Positions 1 to 9,137 of a stretch of DNA of 64,000 nucleotides are shown here, piece after piece (the stretch's first letter is position 1; the number at the start of each line of letters is the position of its first letter). The position numbers and the translations under genes were made by a program. The stretch spans positions 186,001 through 250,000 of the forward strand of contig NZ_KN882168.1 in assembly GCF_000934745.1 (NCBI RefSeq), in the 5' to 3' direction. The stretch comes from Desulfonatronum thioautotrophicum. GTDB lineage: Bacteria; Desulfobacterota; Desulfovibrionia; Desulfovibrionales; Desulfonatronaceae. Under the pieces are notes generated by a model. That model saw only the letters and a program-made list of their open reading frames with translations. It made no database searches and was not told the origin of the DNA.

Positions 1-257
1 TCCGTGGTCACAACGAGTTGCAGATCCAGGCCAAAAGACGACTTCAGTGCCCGGGACAAGTCCCGAACGGAGCGTTTTTGCTCCTCGGTCAGCTGACCTC
101 CGCGATCCACAACCACCTGGTGGGTGTCCAGCATCTCGATGGTCCGCTGGTTGTGCTTCCAGAACAACCAGATCACACCCATGAACACAAAAACAATGCC
201 CAAGGCGCGCACCAATCCCTCCCAGGGAGGGCTGTCCCGCCGAACCCCGAACGGCAC
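1..257 (-). CDS. N-terminal part of a membrane-anchored TPM-like protein (runs off left edge)
   Basis: A reverse-strand frame enters from the left edge and stays open for 85 codons. An in-frame stop lies about 33 bases upstream of GTG 257 and no ATG lies between, so GTG is the only reasonable start; a GGGAGA stretch precedes it. The protein has a short basic N-terminus, one membrane segment at about residues 16-33 (VRALGIVFVFMGVIWLFW), then a soluble part with VVVDRGGQLTEEQKRSVRDL and a following LDLQLVV. That pattern (acidic residue, G-x-LT, amphipathic helix, L-x-VV strand) resembles the start of TPM (DUF477) domains, which are usually extracytoplasmic. It lies downstream of the phosphomannomutase on the same strand with an 80-base gap. 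The family call is by eye on a fragment; the open frame and membrane anchor are seen directly. Confidence 0.5.
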   Translation of the reverse strand, partial: MPFGVRRDSPPWEGLVRALGIVFVFMGVIWLFWKHNQRTIEMLDTHQVVVDRGGQLTEEQKRSVRDLSRALKSSFGLDLQLVVTT

Positions 258-336
258 TTCAGGGTCTCCCGGGTGAGGTAACGGTGTTTACGTTCGGGCA
301 TCTAACGATAACATTCTCAAATCCCATGAATTCTCC

Positions 337-1710
337 TTATTTTTCAAGCTCGGCAATCCACTGCTTCAGAGGATCCTCCACCAGAGCGCGAATTTCCTGC
401 AAACGCGACTCGGATTCGGCTTCAAAGCGCAGCACCAGGATTGGCTGGGTATTGGAGGCCCGGAGGAGTCCCCACCCATCCGGCAGGACAATGCGTACGC
501 CATCCACATCCACGACATCGTATCGATCCCGAAAATAGGCCTGCGCACGTTCCACCACGGCAAACTTGATCTCCTCCGGACAGTCCATGCGAATTTCCGG
601 GGTGGAAAAGATTGGCGGCCACTCAGACAGATATGTGCTCAACGGCTTATCCGGGCGTTGCCCGATAATTTCCGTCAGGCGCAGCGCGGCGTAAAGGGCG
701 TCGTCGAATCCGTAATAGCGGTCCGCGAAAAACATGTGTCCGCTCATCTCTCCGGCAAGAACCGCCCCGGTTTCCTGCATTTTGGCCTTGATCAGGGAGT
801 GGCCGGTCTGGCCCATGATCGGTTTTCCGCCATGATCGGCTATATCCTGAAACATGAGATGCGAGCATTTCACTTCCCCGATCACCGTTCCCCCGGGACG
901 TCCTTGCAGAACTTGTCGGGCAAAAATTGCCAAAAGTCGGTCCCCGTAGATCATCCTGCCCGTTTCGTCCAAGGAGCCGATACGGTCCGCATCACCGTCC
1001 AGCCCGATGCCCACATGGGCTCCGGTTTCCAGGACTTTTGTCCGCAAGTCCACGTTGTTCTCCTCGCGAGTCGGATCCGGGTGGTGATTGGGAAAATTTC
1101 CGTCCGGTTCACAATAAAGCTCCACCACGTCCGCGCCAATTCGGCGCAGCACTTCGGCGCAGATCAGGCCCCCGGCACCGTTGCCTCCGTCCACCACGAC
1201 CCGAATGGGTGTGGGCAGATGAACCTGTGCCGAAAGTTCTTCAAGATATGCTGGCACCACGTCATGTTCCGTGGCAATCCCCTGCCCCACGCTGAACTTG
1301 CCTTGCGTCATGATTGCGTACAGTTCCTGAACATCACTGGAATGAATCGTGCCGGCCCCGGACCAAACCTTGAACCCGTTGAACTCCGGAGGATTGTGGC
1401 TGGCCGTGATCATCACTCCGGCCTGACGATTGAACTTCTTTACCGCATAATAAAATAGCGGCGTGGGCACCATATTGATGAACAGGACATCGACTCCCGC
1501 GGACAGAAGCCCCTTGATCATTGCTTTCTGGTAGCCCGGGGAACTATGCCGGCAATCGTGACCCACAACCGCCTGGCGCTGCCCCCGCTGTAGAAAAAAC
1601 GTCCCGCACGCCTTGCCCAGAATTTCCACCCACTCCTCGTTGAAGTCGTGGTCCACGATCCCTCGGATGTCGTAGGCCCGAAATATCTCTTGCTTGATCC
1701 GCATTGTCAC
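337..1710 (-). CDS. Phosphomannomutase/phosphoglucomutase
   Basis: A 457-residue alpha-D-phosphohexomutase of the AlgC/ManB type, which interconverts hexose 1- and 6-phosphates and feeds GDP-mannose, LPS and exopolysaccharide synthesis in the cytoplasm. All four domain signatures are present. These are the phosphoserine loop TASHNP (Ser104), the metal-binding DGDADR (about 238-243), the sugar-binding GEMSGH, and the phosphate-binding RASNTQP near the C-terminus. The length fits the family. Two ATGs lie at 1710 and 1704; the first is used here, and the conserved part (IFRAYDIRG) starts soon after. It is divergent from hflK, so the promoters of both probably share 1711-1862. Substrate preference between mannose and glucose phosphates cannot be read from sequence. 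Confidence 0.93.
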   Translation of the reverse strand: MTMRIKQEIFRAYDIRGIVDHDFNEEWVEILGKACGTFFLQRGQRQAVVGHDCRHSSPGYQKAMIKGLLSAGVDVLFINMVPTPLFYYAVKKFNRQAGVMITASHNPPEFNGFKVWSGAGTIHSSDVQELYAIMTQGKFSVGQGIATEHDVVPAYLEELSAQVHLPTPIRVVVDGGNGAGGLICAEVLRRIGADVVELYCEPDGNFPNHHPDPTREENNVDLRTKVLETGAHVGIGLDGDADRIGSLDETGRMIYGDRLLAIFARQVLQGRPGGTVIGEVKCSHLMFQDIADHGGKPIMGQTGHSLIKAKMQETGAVLAGEMSGHMFFADRYYGFDDALYAALRLTEIIGQRPDKPLSTYLSEWPPIFSTPEIRMDCPEEIKFAVVERAQAYFRDRYDVVDVDGVRIVLPDGWGLLRASNTQPILVLRFEAESESRLQEIRALVEDPLKQWIAELEK

Positions 1711-1862
1711 GCTCCCGTGAAAAAGTCACAATTTTGTTCCACAAGTATCGTTTCCAGCTGAAAACAACCCCTTAAGCTGAATTCGATGACAAGCCAAGTC
1801 GACAGAATCTCAGCTATCACTGTGGCTTGACCTCCAACCAGTGTTGTTCTAGGTTGCTTTTC

Positions 1863-3011
1863 ATGAACTGGGACTGGGATAAACTCCAAGATAAACGGAA
1901 GAGGACAGGGCCCCCCGGGGCTCCGGATTTCGCGCAGCTCAACGAACAGCTGAACAAACTGAAAAGCATCAAGTTGCCTGGCGGCGGAAAGATTGTTTTT
2001 CTTGTGCTCCTGTTGCTGTGGCTTGCCTCCGGGATCTACATCGTCAATCCCGACGAACTCGGCGTCGTCCAACGTTTCGGCGCCTTTCACCGCATAACCG
2101 ATCCAGGACCGCATTTCCGCATTCCGTTCCCTTTTGAGTCCGTCGAGACTCCCAAGGTAACGCAGGTTCGCCGATTTGAAATCGGTTTCCGGACCATTGA
2201 ACGTACGGCTGTCGCTGGATCACAACCCCAATTCCGGGTCGTCCCGGAAGAATCGCACATGCTTACCGGCGATGAAAATATCGTCGATGTGCAATTCATC
2301 GTTCAGTATCAGGTTAGCGATCCGGTGAAATTCCTGTTCAACATCCAGATGCCCGATGCCTCGGTAAAGAGTGGTGCCGAAGCGGCCATGCGCGAGGTCA
2401 TTGGCTACAATATGCTTGACGCTGCCCTGACCGACGGCAGACCGGCTATTCAGGATGAAACCCGGGACCTCTTGCAAACCATTATGGACCGCTACGAGTC
2501 AGGTATTCGCATCCTGGCCGTCCAGCTTCAGGATGTTCGGCCTCCGGAGCCGGTCATTGATTCCTTCCGTGACGTGGTTCGGGCCCGAGAGGATGCCGTT
2601 CGTATTCAGAACCAGGCCGAAGCCTACCGCAACGACATCGTCCCCCGGGCTCGCGGTGAAGCCGCGGTGATCATCAACCAGGCCGAAGCCCACAAGGACT
2701 CCGTGGTTCGTCGCGCAGAGGGTGAAGCCCAACGCTTCCTGTCCATGCTCGCGGAATACAATCAAGCCCCGGACGTGACCAGAACCAGGTTGTACCTGGA
2801 AACCATGGAGGAGGTCTTGAGTAACCCGGAACTGATGAAAACCATCATCTCGGATAACGCCCTCAGCCAAGTGCTCCCCTTTCTGCCACTCCAAAACATT
2901 ACCCCTCAGGCATCGACACGGGAGAATCCTTCGAGAAGTATGCAACAAGATTACCAACCGGCCCCGGCTCAATCCGCTTCGCCGTCCGTACGGGGAGGCC
3001 GCGCACAATGA
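1863..3011 (+). CDS. hflK: HflK, FtsH protease modulator (SPFH/prohibitin family)
   Basis: Membrane-bound SPFH protein that with HflC forms a large periplasmic ring around the FtsH protease and modulates membrane-protein turnover. I start it at ATG 1863 (MNWDWDKLQ), with an AGG about 9 bases upstream. A TTG further up (1827) is open but adds non-conserved residues. A Gly/Pro-rich N-terminus is followed by one membrane segment at about residues 44-60, then the SPFH domain beginning IVNPDELGVVQRFG, and a long Ala/Glu-rich coiled coil (about 235-300). The C-terminal tail is Pro/Ser/Gln-rich. The stop overlaps the hflC start in ATGA, so the two are translationally coupled as in most proteobacteria. 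Confidence 0.95.
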   Translation: MNWDWDKLQDKRKRTGPPGAPDFAQLNEQLNKLKSIKLPGGGKIVFLVLLLLWLASGIYIVNPDELGVVQRFGAFHRITDPGPHFRIPFPFESVETPKVTQVRRFEIGFRTIERTAVAGSQPQFRVVPEESHMLTGDENIVDVQFIVQYQVSDPVKFLFNIQMPDASVKSGAEAAMREVIGYNMLDAALTDGRPAIQDETRDLLQTIMDRYESGIRILAVQLQDVRPPEPVIDSFRDVVRAREDAVRIQNQAEAYRNDIVPRARGEAAVIINQAEAHKDSVVRRAEGEAQRFLSMLAEYNQAPDVTRTRLYLETMEEVLSNPELMKTIISDNALSQVLPFLPLQNITPQASTRENPSRSMQQDYQPAPAQSASPSVRGGRAQ

Positions 3012-3871
3012 AAACGCCAAAATTGAATCTCCCGGTTATTCTGGTTGCGCTGTTCGTCGGCTTTCTCGTGGTCACGCAAAGTGCATACATCGTAGATGAA
3101 AGAGAACGGGCCATCGTGCTCCAGTTGGGGAAACCCGTTGGAACGGCCAAAGAACCTGGGTTGCATTTCAAACTGCCGTTTGTCCAGAACGTCCTGTTCT
3201 TCGACGCCCGCATCCTGGACTACGATTCCCGCCCCGCGGAAATCCTGACCAGGGACAAGAAGAACATGATGGTGGACAATTTCACCAAATGGCGGATCAC
3301 CGACCCATTGCAGTTCTATACCACCTTACGCACCCTGCCCATGGGACAAGCGCGCCTGGATGACATCGTTTACGCTGAACTGCGTGTCCTGCTTGGCCAG
3401 CATACCATGACGGAGGTCATTACGACCAAGCGCTCCCAGATCATGGAAGAGCTGACCTTGAAAAGTAACGAATTGGTCAAGGAATTCGGAATCGAGGTTA
3501 TCGATGTGCGCATCAAACGCACCGACCTGCCGACGGAAACCCAACGGGCCGTCTTCAACCGGATGATCGCCGAACGGGAACGGGAAGCCATGACCTACCG
3601 CGCCGAGGGTGAGGAGACCGCGGCGAATATCCGCTCCATGGCTGATCGGGAACGGGTCATCCTGATTGCCCAGGCCAACCGTACGTCACAGCAGGTCCGC
3701 GGTGAAGGCGATGCCGAGGCCATCAGGATCTTTGGCGGAGCCCTGAGTCAGAACCCGGACTTTTACGAATACCTGCGAAACTTGGAAGCCTATAAAAAAA
3801 CCATGGGTGCAAACACCCAGGTCATCCTGACACCGTCCAGCCCGTTCTTGCGGTTGCTCCAGGAAAAATAA
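3008..3871 (+). CDS. hflC: HflC, FtsH protease modulator (SPFH/prohibitin family)
   Basis: Partner of HflK, 287 residues. It has an N-terminal membrane segment (VILVALFVGFLVVTQSAYIV), then the SPFH domain starting VDERERAIVLQLG, and the typical helix with REREAMTYRAEGEE that pairs with HflK. The family C-terminal segment (FYEYLRNLEAYKKTMG) is intact. The ATG overlaps the hflK stop by 4 bases. A strong hairpin terminator follows within 50 bases, closing the two-gene operon. Confidence 0.95.
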   Translation: MKTPKLNLPVILVALFVGFLVVTQSAYIVDERERAIVLQLGKPVGTAKEPGLHFKLPFVQNVLFFDARILDYDSRPAEILTRDKKNMMVDNFTKWRITDPLQFYTTLRTLPMGQARLDDIVYAELRVLLGQHTMTEVITTKRSQIMEELTLKSNELVKEFGIEVIDVRIKRTDLPTETQRAVFNRMIAEREREAMTYRAEGEETAANIRSMADRERVILIAQANRTSQQVRGEGDAEAIRIFGGALSQNPDFYEYLRNLEAYKKTMGANTQVILTPSSPFLRLLQEK

Positions 3872-3916
3872 TCTGACATTGCCCGAAGCCGGGCAACAGA
3901 AAACACTGCATCTTCA

Positions 3917-3949
3917 GAGCGGGACGCGAGTCCCGCTCTTTTCGTTTTT
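3917..3949 (+). terminator. Rho-independent terminator of hflKC
   Basis: Perfect 9-bp stem GAGCGGGAC/GTCCCGCTC with a GCGA loop, followed by TTTTCGTTTTT. It sits 45 bases after the hflC stop. Confidence 0.9.
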
Positions 3950-4026
3950 CCCCAGTGCCCTCAAACCGAGAATCCCCGTTTTCATCTTCGATCCTCAATC
4001 TCAGCAACGCATCCGGAGCACCTCCC

Positions 4027-5244
4027 ATGTCTCGTAATCCCAAAAAACTCTGCATCGCCATGGTCGGACTTCCAGCCCGAGGCAAGTCCACCATTGCCTG
4101 CCGTCTTCGGGAAAGTCTGGAAGCGGAAGGCTTCACCGTTGCGATCTTCAATAATGGCGAATTGCGGCGAAGCATGCTCGCCCAGAACACGGCCCATGCC
4201 GATTTCTTCAATCCGGAAAATGCCGAGGGGGTTCGGATCAGGGAAAATATCGCCCTGCAGAATCTGCAATTCGGACGGCAGTTTCTCTCCACGAGGGGGG
4301 ACATCGCCATTCTTGACGCCACGAACATCACCCGGGCCCGACGGCGGTCCATCATTGAGGGCATGGAGGCCATTCCCGTGCTGTTCATTGAATGCGTCAA
4401 TGAAGACCGGGAATTGCTGGCCACCAGTATTGCCCACAAGACAAAAATTTCGGAATTCGGGCACATGACGTTCTCCGAGGCATTCAGCAATTTCGAGCAG
4501 CGTATTCGGCTGTACACCAGCCAGTACGAGCCGTTGGGCTTCGAGGACAATCACGTCATTTTAAATTCCCTGCAAAACCGGGTTGTTCGGGAAAAGGTCA
4601 CTGACGATATTCCGCACTATGCCCGGATCCGGGACATTCTGGTCTCGGATATGATTCCCAATCTCTATCTAATTCGCCATGGAGAGACCTATTACAACCA
4701 AGAACGGCGCATTGGTGGAAATTCCGAATTGACCGAAAAGGGCCTGCGACAAGCCGATCAATTGGCCGAGCACTTCCGGGACTGTAAGATCCCCTTCATC
4801 TTCACCAGCACCAAGCGGCGGTCCATCCAGATGGCTGAACGTATTGCCCGACGTCAGCCCGACTGCGTGCATGTACCCCTCAAGGAACTGGACGAGATCA
4901 ACGCGGGGATCTGCGAATCCATGACCTACGATGAAATCCGGGAGCAACACCCGGAAATCCACGTGGCCCGCAGCATGGACAAGTATCGCTACATCTATCC
5001 CCAGGGTGAGGGGTACATCACGTTGCAGCCGCGCATTCAGCTTGGCATCAAGAAAGCTCTCTACCTCAGCAGCAATGCCGAACACATCATCGTTGTCGGT
5101 CACCAGGCCGTGAACCGGATGATCCTCTCCTACTTCCTCTTTCGCCGTCAGGAGGATGTCCCTTACATCACCATTCCCCAGGACAAGTATTTCCACATAG
5201 TTTCCACGCGAACCAAAAAGCTGTTCGAGCTGAAACGATTTTAA
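4027..5244 (+). CDS. Bifunctional 6-phosphofructo-2-kinase/fructose-2,6-bisphosphatase-like protein
   Basis: A 405-residue fusion with the domain order of eukaryotic PFKFB enzymes, which make and degrade the glycolytic regulator fructose 2,6-bisphosphate. The N-terminal kinase has the Walker A loop GLPARGKST (14-22) and DATNITRARR. The C-terminal histidine-phosphatase domain has LIRHGET (catalytic His218), ELDEINAGICESMTYDEI around the acid Glu290, and VVGHQAVNRMILSYF with the second His359. From memory these blocks resemble the mammalian ones more than those of ordinary bacterial phosphoglycerate mutases. The ATG at 4027 has GGAG 8 bases upstream. The gene stands alone behind a terminator. 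Whether both activities are retained, and whether the product has a role here, is not known from sequence. Confidence 0.85.
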   Translation: MSRNPKKLCIAMVGLPARGKSTIACRLRESLEAEGFTVAIFNNGELRRSMLAQNTAHADFFNPENAEGVRIRENIALQNLQFGRQFLSTRGDIAILDATNITRARRRSIIEGMEAIPVLFIECVNEDRELLATSIAHKTKISEFGHMTFSEAFSNFEQRIRLYTSQYEPLGFEDNHVILNSLQNRVVREKVTDDIPHYARIRDILVSDMIPNLYLIRHGETYYNQERRIGGNSELTEKGLRQADQLAEHFRDCKIPFIFTSTKRRSIQMAERIARRQPDCVHVPLKELDEINAGICESMTYDEIREQHPEIHVARSMDKYRYIYPQGEGYITLQPRIQLGIKKALYLSSNAEHIIVVGHQAVNRMILSYFLFRRQEDVPYITIPQDKYFHIVSTRTKKLFELKRF

Positions 5245-5320
5245 CGATTGATCATTCGCTAAAGGTCCTCGGCCCGAGACGTCCGGAAAGGCGCTGTTGG
5301 TAAAACACGCGTTTTGAACA

Positions 5321-6802
5321 TTACGGAAGATAGCGTTCCACCGGAGCCAGGTCGTCGGTCAGCAGCGGGATATCCAAGGAAATCGGATAATTCCAGCGAT
5401 GGGCAAGTTTGTCGGTCAGTTCGCCGGGAATTGCTGGAGCGTCCACATCGCGTAGCGGGCCATTTCCGGCAACCAGGATGATGTTCTGTACCCGTTCGGG
5501 ATCACCGGGGTCGGCTACCAGGAATGTCTCCACCTGGGCAAACACGGCGTCCATGGTCGCCAACAGGGCCCGCAGCATCCGCCCGTCAGGCCCGGAAACC
5601 GCGGAGATCAGGTTGACCACGACCACGCCCTGCTCTGCCAAGTTGACCGAAATACGCTCCATGGCCTGCCGGGTGGTCAGCTGGAACGGAACGGAATAGT
5701 GCGCACTGAATGCGTCCAGGATGATCGCGTCATACGGTACGTGTGTTTGATTCAGAAAACGCCGAGCGTCCTGATGATGGACCGCGACCCGTATCCCCTC
5801 CACTCCGTAGGGGTCAAACCCGAAATGTTCCTGGGCCAGTTGCGTGAAAACCGGATCGATCTCGACAACATCCAGCTCCAGCGTGTCGCGGGTGTGCATC
5901 AGGTACTTGGGAAAGGAATACCCGCCTCCGCCGACCATCAACACCCTTTGAAAATCAGGGGTATACAGTTCGATAAGCCGAAAGAAGCGGGTGTAGGGCA
6001 AGGCCAGTTCCAGAGGATCGTCGAGATACATGGCGGACTGAAGCCATCCTGGACCGGTGGACATGATCCGCAATCGGCGGCCGGTGGCCTCCTCCTCGGC
6101 CTCGGCCACGATGATCCGGTTGTAGGCCGTGTCCATGTCGATGTAGCCCTGGGAAGCCAAGGCTTGGCGATACTGGACATGCAGAAATCCGCCCGCGGTC
6201 AACAGGACCAGAAACGCACTCTTGATCACCATGCCGGAACGTGGCGACAAGGCCATGGCCAGAACAGTCAGGATCGCGGCCAGAATCAACAAGATGGGCA
6301 GGCTCCCGAAAAAAGACAGAAGGAAGAAACCGGCCAAAAACGTCCCCACGATACTTCCAATGGTAGACAGGGCGTACATCCGCCCGACAACGGCTCCGGA
6401 ATGCTCCAGTGACGAAAGCCGCATCTTCACGGCGTAAGGGGCAATCATGCCCAGCAGAACACTGGCCGGCCCGAACAGGCTCATGGTGGCCAGGAGCACC
6501 CCAAGATGCAGCCCGGGAACATGAGCCTGAATCAGCCCCAAAATCGGAACCTGGAGCAAGGCGGTCAGGGCAATCAGCACCCCGGATCCGAGTACGATCC
6601 AGGCCAGCCCGGATCGGGTCGGCCCCTGGTCCGCCAGGCGGCCGCCCCACCAATAGCCAATGCTCAGCGCAGCCAGAACTACGCCGATAAGTCCGGTCCA
6701 GACCACCAGAGACGTGCCCAGAAACGGGGCCATGATCCGCGCCCCGGTCAATTCCAGGATCATCACCACGGCCCCGCAGAGAAAAACGGTCAGTTCCAGC
6801 AT
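5321..6802 (-). CDS. Membrane-anchored spermidine-synthase-like (fused MFS/aminopropyltransferase fold) protein
   Basis: 493 residues. The N-terminal half has about seven hydrophobic segments (1-210), beginning LELTVFLCGAVVMILELTGA, typical of the fused MFS/spermidine-synthase family. The C-terminal half is a Rossmann methyltransferase-like domain with VLMVGGGGYSFPKYL (nucleotide loop), VVEIDP, QDARRFL, and YDAIILDAFSAH at the catalytic position of aminopropyltransferases. True spermidine synthesis is not certain for this membrane subfamily. The ATG follows GGAGGTCATGAGGTC and lies 24 bases after the stop of the FmdE-MoeA-like gene, so the two are probably cotranscribed. Confidence 0.8.
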   Translation of the reverse strand: MLELTVFLCGAVVMILELTGARIMAPFLGTSLVVWTGLIGVVLAALSIGYWWGGRLADQGPTRSGLAWIVLGSGVLIALTALLQVPILGLIQAHVPGLHLGVLLATMSLFGPASVLLGMIAPYAVKMRLSSLEHSGAVVGRMYALSTIGSIVGTFLAGFFLLSFFGSLPILLILAAILTVLAMALSPRSGMVIKSAFLVLLTAGGFLHVQYRQALASQGYIDMDTAYNRIIVAEAEEEATGRRLRIMSTGPGWLQSAMYLDDPLELALPYTRFFRLIELYTPDFQRVLMVGGGGYSFPKYLMHTRDTLELDVVEIDPVFTQLAQEHFGFDPYGVEGIRVAVHHQDARRFLNQTHVPYDAIILDAFSAHYSVPFQLTTRQAMERISVNLAEQGVVVVNLISAVSGPDGRMLRALLATMDAVFAQVETFLVADPGDPERVQNIILVAGNGPLRDVDAPAIPGELTDKLAHRWNYPISLDIPLLTDDLAPVERYLP

Positions 6803-6826
6803 GACCTCATGACCTCCGGGGAACGG

Positions 6827-8488
6827 TCACTTGCCAAAAGGGCATTTGGGAAATGAACATGTCCGGCATTGCATGCACAGTGCGCCGGCTCCCATCCTGG
6901 CCAGTTCTCCCCGGCTGATGGTCCTCCCGGCCAACAGCCGGGGCAGGAACAGATCCAGGCTGGTGGTCTTGAAGAACAGTGCACAGGCCGGAACGCCCAG
7001 GATCTGCACCGAGCCGATGCGACCAAAGAGGGTCATGGTTCCCGGCAGAACCGGAGTGCCGTAAAGCAGATCCTCGGCCCCGGCCTCCAGCAAGGCCTGC
7101 CGGGTGACATCGTCCGGGTCCACGGACAAACCGGCCGTGGTAATCAGCAAATCCGCACCGAGCCCAAGAAGTTCCCGGACCGCGGCAACAATGGCCTCCC
7201 GACTGTCCGGGACGATCCGGCTGGCCAGGAGATCGCTGCCCAGAGCCTGGACCTTGGAACTGACGATGGGTACGAACTTATCCTCCACGAGCCCCTGAAA
7301 CACCTCCGTTCCCGTGACCAGTACACCGATCCGGGCCTTGCGCAGCGGCAATACGGTAAACAGCGGTCCCGGTTCCAGGACGCTCAAAGCCCGCCAGAAC
7401 AGATGTCGGGAAAGATAGAGCGGGATGGCCCTGGTCCCGGCCACGGTCATGTCCTTTTTGACCAGGACCCCATCGTGCCGGGAAGCGCACATGACCTCCG
7501 GGACCAGGTTGAAGGCCTCCAGCCGGTCCAGGTCCACACTGAACAGCCCATCCCGGTCCGCCAATAAATCCACTTTGCCTTCCCGTGGGGGCAGACGCAG
7601 TTCCACTCCTGGGCCAGCCATGGCCGTTGCAAAGGCCTCAGCAGCTTCGTTCTCATGCACCCATGCGGTTTTCGCGCCGCCCTCCCCATCGGGGTCCTCA
7701 TCGACGCCTTGGACATAAACCCGCATCCGACCCATCTGCTGCAAGCGACAAATGTCGCCAACGTTGATCTCCTGACCCTTTACGAACACCGCATCCTTGG
7801 TTTTGCCCGGCTCGATCTGGGTCATGTCGTGCAGCGCCTTTCGGCCCACGGCCTGATCCACGGACACGGCACAGGGCACCGGGGGGGCCATGCCGGATGC
7901 GCCCTCAACATACGGTGCCTCTCCCTGACATGCCCGACATATCCGCCCATCCAGCTGCGGGTAGGCCTCCTTGCACACCGGGCAGACCACAATACCGCCC
8001 CGCCCCTTGCGTTGCAGCAGATGGGGCGCTACCTGAACGGGTTCCATGCTGCAGACGGTTGCCCCGGCCGCCTTGATTTCCGCGAAGAGTGCCGCGCTGT
8101 CCTGCTCCTTTTTGGGCAACAGTTTCATGTACCATGTCCGAATGGCCGGCCAAAACTCGACTTTATCCGGGTCCAGGTAAATCCGCACCCCCTCCCCGGT
8201 ATATTTGTCGTACAGGGTCACGGCATATCGGCCCAGACTGATCACCCGCAACCAACCGTTGCCAATAGTGCAGGGTGTCAGCAACTGCACGGCGTCCGGC
8301 AGACAATGCGTGGTTTCGGAGATGGCATCAAAAATCGTTGCCTCGGGAAGATGCCGCCGGGCTTCCTCGACCATGAATCCCCCAAGGACCAGCCCCGGCG
8401 CAGCGGAACCATGGAAATCACGCACCTGCAGGACAAAGTCGTCGAAGGATTGCGAGCCGACGAAGACCGGATCATTTTCAGCCTTCAT
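6827..8488 (-). CDS. FmdE domain - zinc finger - molybdopterin-binding (MoeA/MogA-like) fusion protein
   Basis: 553 residues with three parts. Residues about 15-150 resemble the FmdE domain of formylmethanofuran dehydrogenase (CTIGNGWLRVISLGRYAV, then YDKYTGEGVR). Residues 169-187 hold a CPVC/CRAC pair that could bind zinc. From about 375 a MoaB/MogA-type molybdopterin-binding fold appears (RIGVLVTGTEVFQG, then LLITTAGLSVDPDD, and LPGTMTLFG). The C-terminus ends in a second cysteine cluster, CMQCRTCSFPKCPFG. MogA/MoeA domains act in molybdenum or tungsten insertion into molybdopterin, so a cytoplasmic role in cofactor maturation is likely; the true reaction is unknown. AAGGAG precedes the ATG. 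It lies 9 bases downstream of a ModE-type regulator, which supports a metal-cofactor role. Confidence 0.82.
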   Translation of the reverse strand: MKAENDPVFVGSQSFDDFVLQVRDFHGSAAPGLVLGGFMVEEARRHLPEATIFDAISETTHCLPDAVQLLTPCTIGNGWLRVISLGRYAVTLYDKYTGEGVRIYLDPDKVEFWPAIRTWYMKLLPKKEQDSAALFAEIKAAGATVCSMEPVQVAPHLLQRKGRGGIVVCPVCKEAYPQLDGRICRACQGEAPYVEGASGMAPPVPCAVSVDQAVGRKALHDMTQIEPGKTKDAVFVKGQEINVGDICRLQQMGRMRVYVQGVDEDPDGEGGAKTAWVHENEAAEAFATAMAGPGVELRLPPREGKVDLLADRDGLFSVDLDRLEAFNLVPEVMCASRHDGVLVKKDMTVAGTRAIPLYLSRHLFWRALSVLEPGPLFTVLPLRKARIGVLVTGTEVFQGLVEDKFVPIVSSKVQALGSDLLASRIVPDSREAIVAAVRELLGLGADLLITTAGLSVDPDDVTRQALLEAGAEDLLYGTPVLPGTMTLFGRIGSVQILGVPACALFFKTTSLDLFLPRLLAGRTISRGELARMGAGALCMQCRTCSFPKCPFGK

Positions 8489-8497
8489 GAAAACTCC

Positions 8498-8890
8498 TTA
8501 CCGTTTTATTTTGGGGTGCAAAGGAATCGAGGAAGCAGAGGGGTGCGGCTGGACGGGCCAGGGCAAAAAGTGACGAGCTCGAGCCAGGGCGTCCTGTTCG
8601 ACCTCGTCGTGCCACTTCAGAAACCCATCGGCCAATTTCTCACCAAAATCAGTAAGAACGTAGCCCTTGCCCTCTTTCCGCACCAAGTCCTCGCCCAAAT
8701 AGGTTTGTGCCTGGCGAACTTTCCCCCAGGCCGCGCGATAGGAAATGCCCAGATTCTCAGCGGCCTGCCGCAAGGAGCCGCATTCTTTGATCCTGGCCAG
8801 AAGCATGGCCCGCCCCAGGCCAACCAACGTGCCATGCTCGTTTTCCAGCCAGAGGTGCAGACGCAAGGTCGGAGGGTTGATGCTCTTCAT
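8498..8890 (-). CDS. ModE-type winged-helix DNA-binding protein (N-terminal domain only)
   Basis: 130 residues containing a LysR/ModE-like winged helix-turn-helix: ISYRAAWGKVRQA follows KECGSLRQAAENLG, the signature of the ModE N-terminal domain. There is no C-terminal molybdate-binding (TOBE/MOP) domain, so this is the short ModE form common in sulfate reducers. AAGGA precedes the ATG. It is the first gene of an operon with the molybdopterin-binding fusion and perhaps the spermidine-synthase-like gene, and probably regulates molybdenum or tungsten genes. I could not identify an operator upstream (8891-9137). Confidence 0.82.
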   Translation of the reverse strand: MKSINPPTLRLHLWLENEHGTLVGLGRAMLLARIKECGSLRQAAENLGISYRAAWGKVRQAQTYLGEDLVRKEGKGYVLTDFGEKLADGFLKWHDEVEQDALARARHFLPWPVQPHPSASSIPLHPKIKR

Positions 8891-9137
8891 CCCGCATCCT
8901 TATGCTAGATTGAACATATCCGCAAGATCAATCATCCATACTGCCAGGGCAAATTTGTTCTCAAGCCACAGTCACTCTGGGTCGATATCGAAATCGAGAC
9001 CAAAAAGCGCTCATCAAAAAATTACACTTATCATCTCGCCCCCCCTCCTCAAACTGCATGCCCATTGAGAGCATTCTCGCCCTTGCCCCAGATGTGTCCA
9101 TTATTTGGCTGAAATGCAAAAAATTCTCGGCTCAGAG

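Noticed and set aside
658-1458. Long forward frame opposite phosphomannomutase
   Set aside because: Antisense to a gene with every family motif; its translation shows no domain and high Arg/His/Gly content typical of shadow frames.
7655-8908. 417-codon forward frame
   Set aside because: It lies opposite the FmdE-MoeA fusion and the ModE gene, both with clear motifs and ribosome-binding sites; the forward translation has none.
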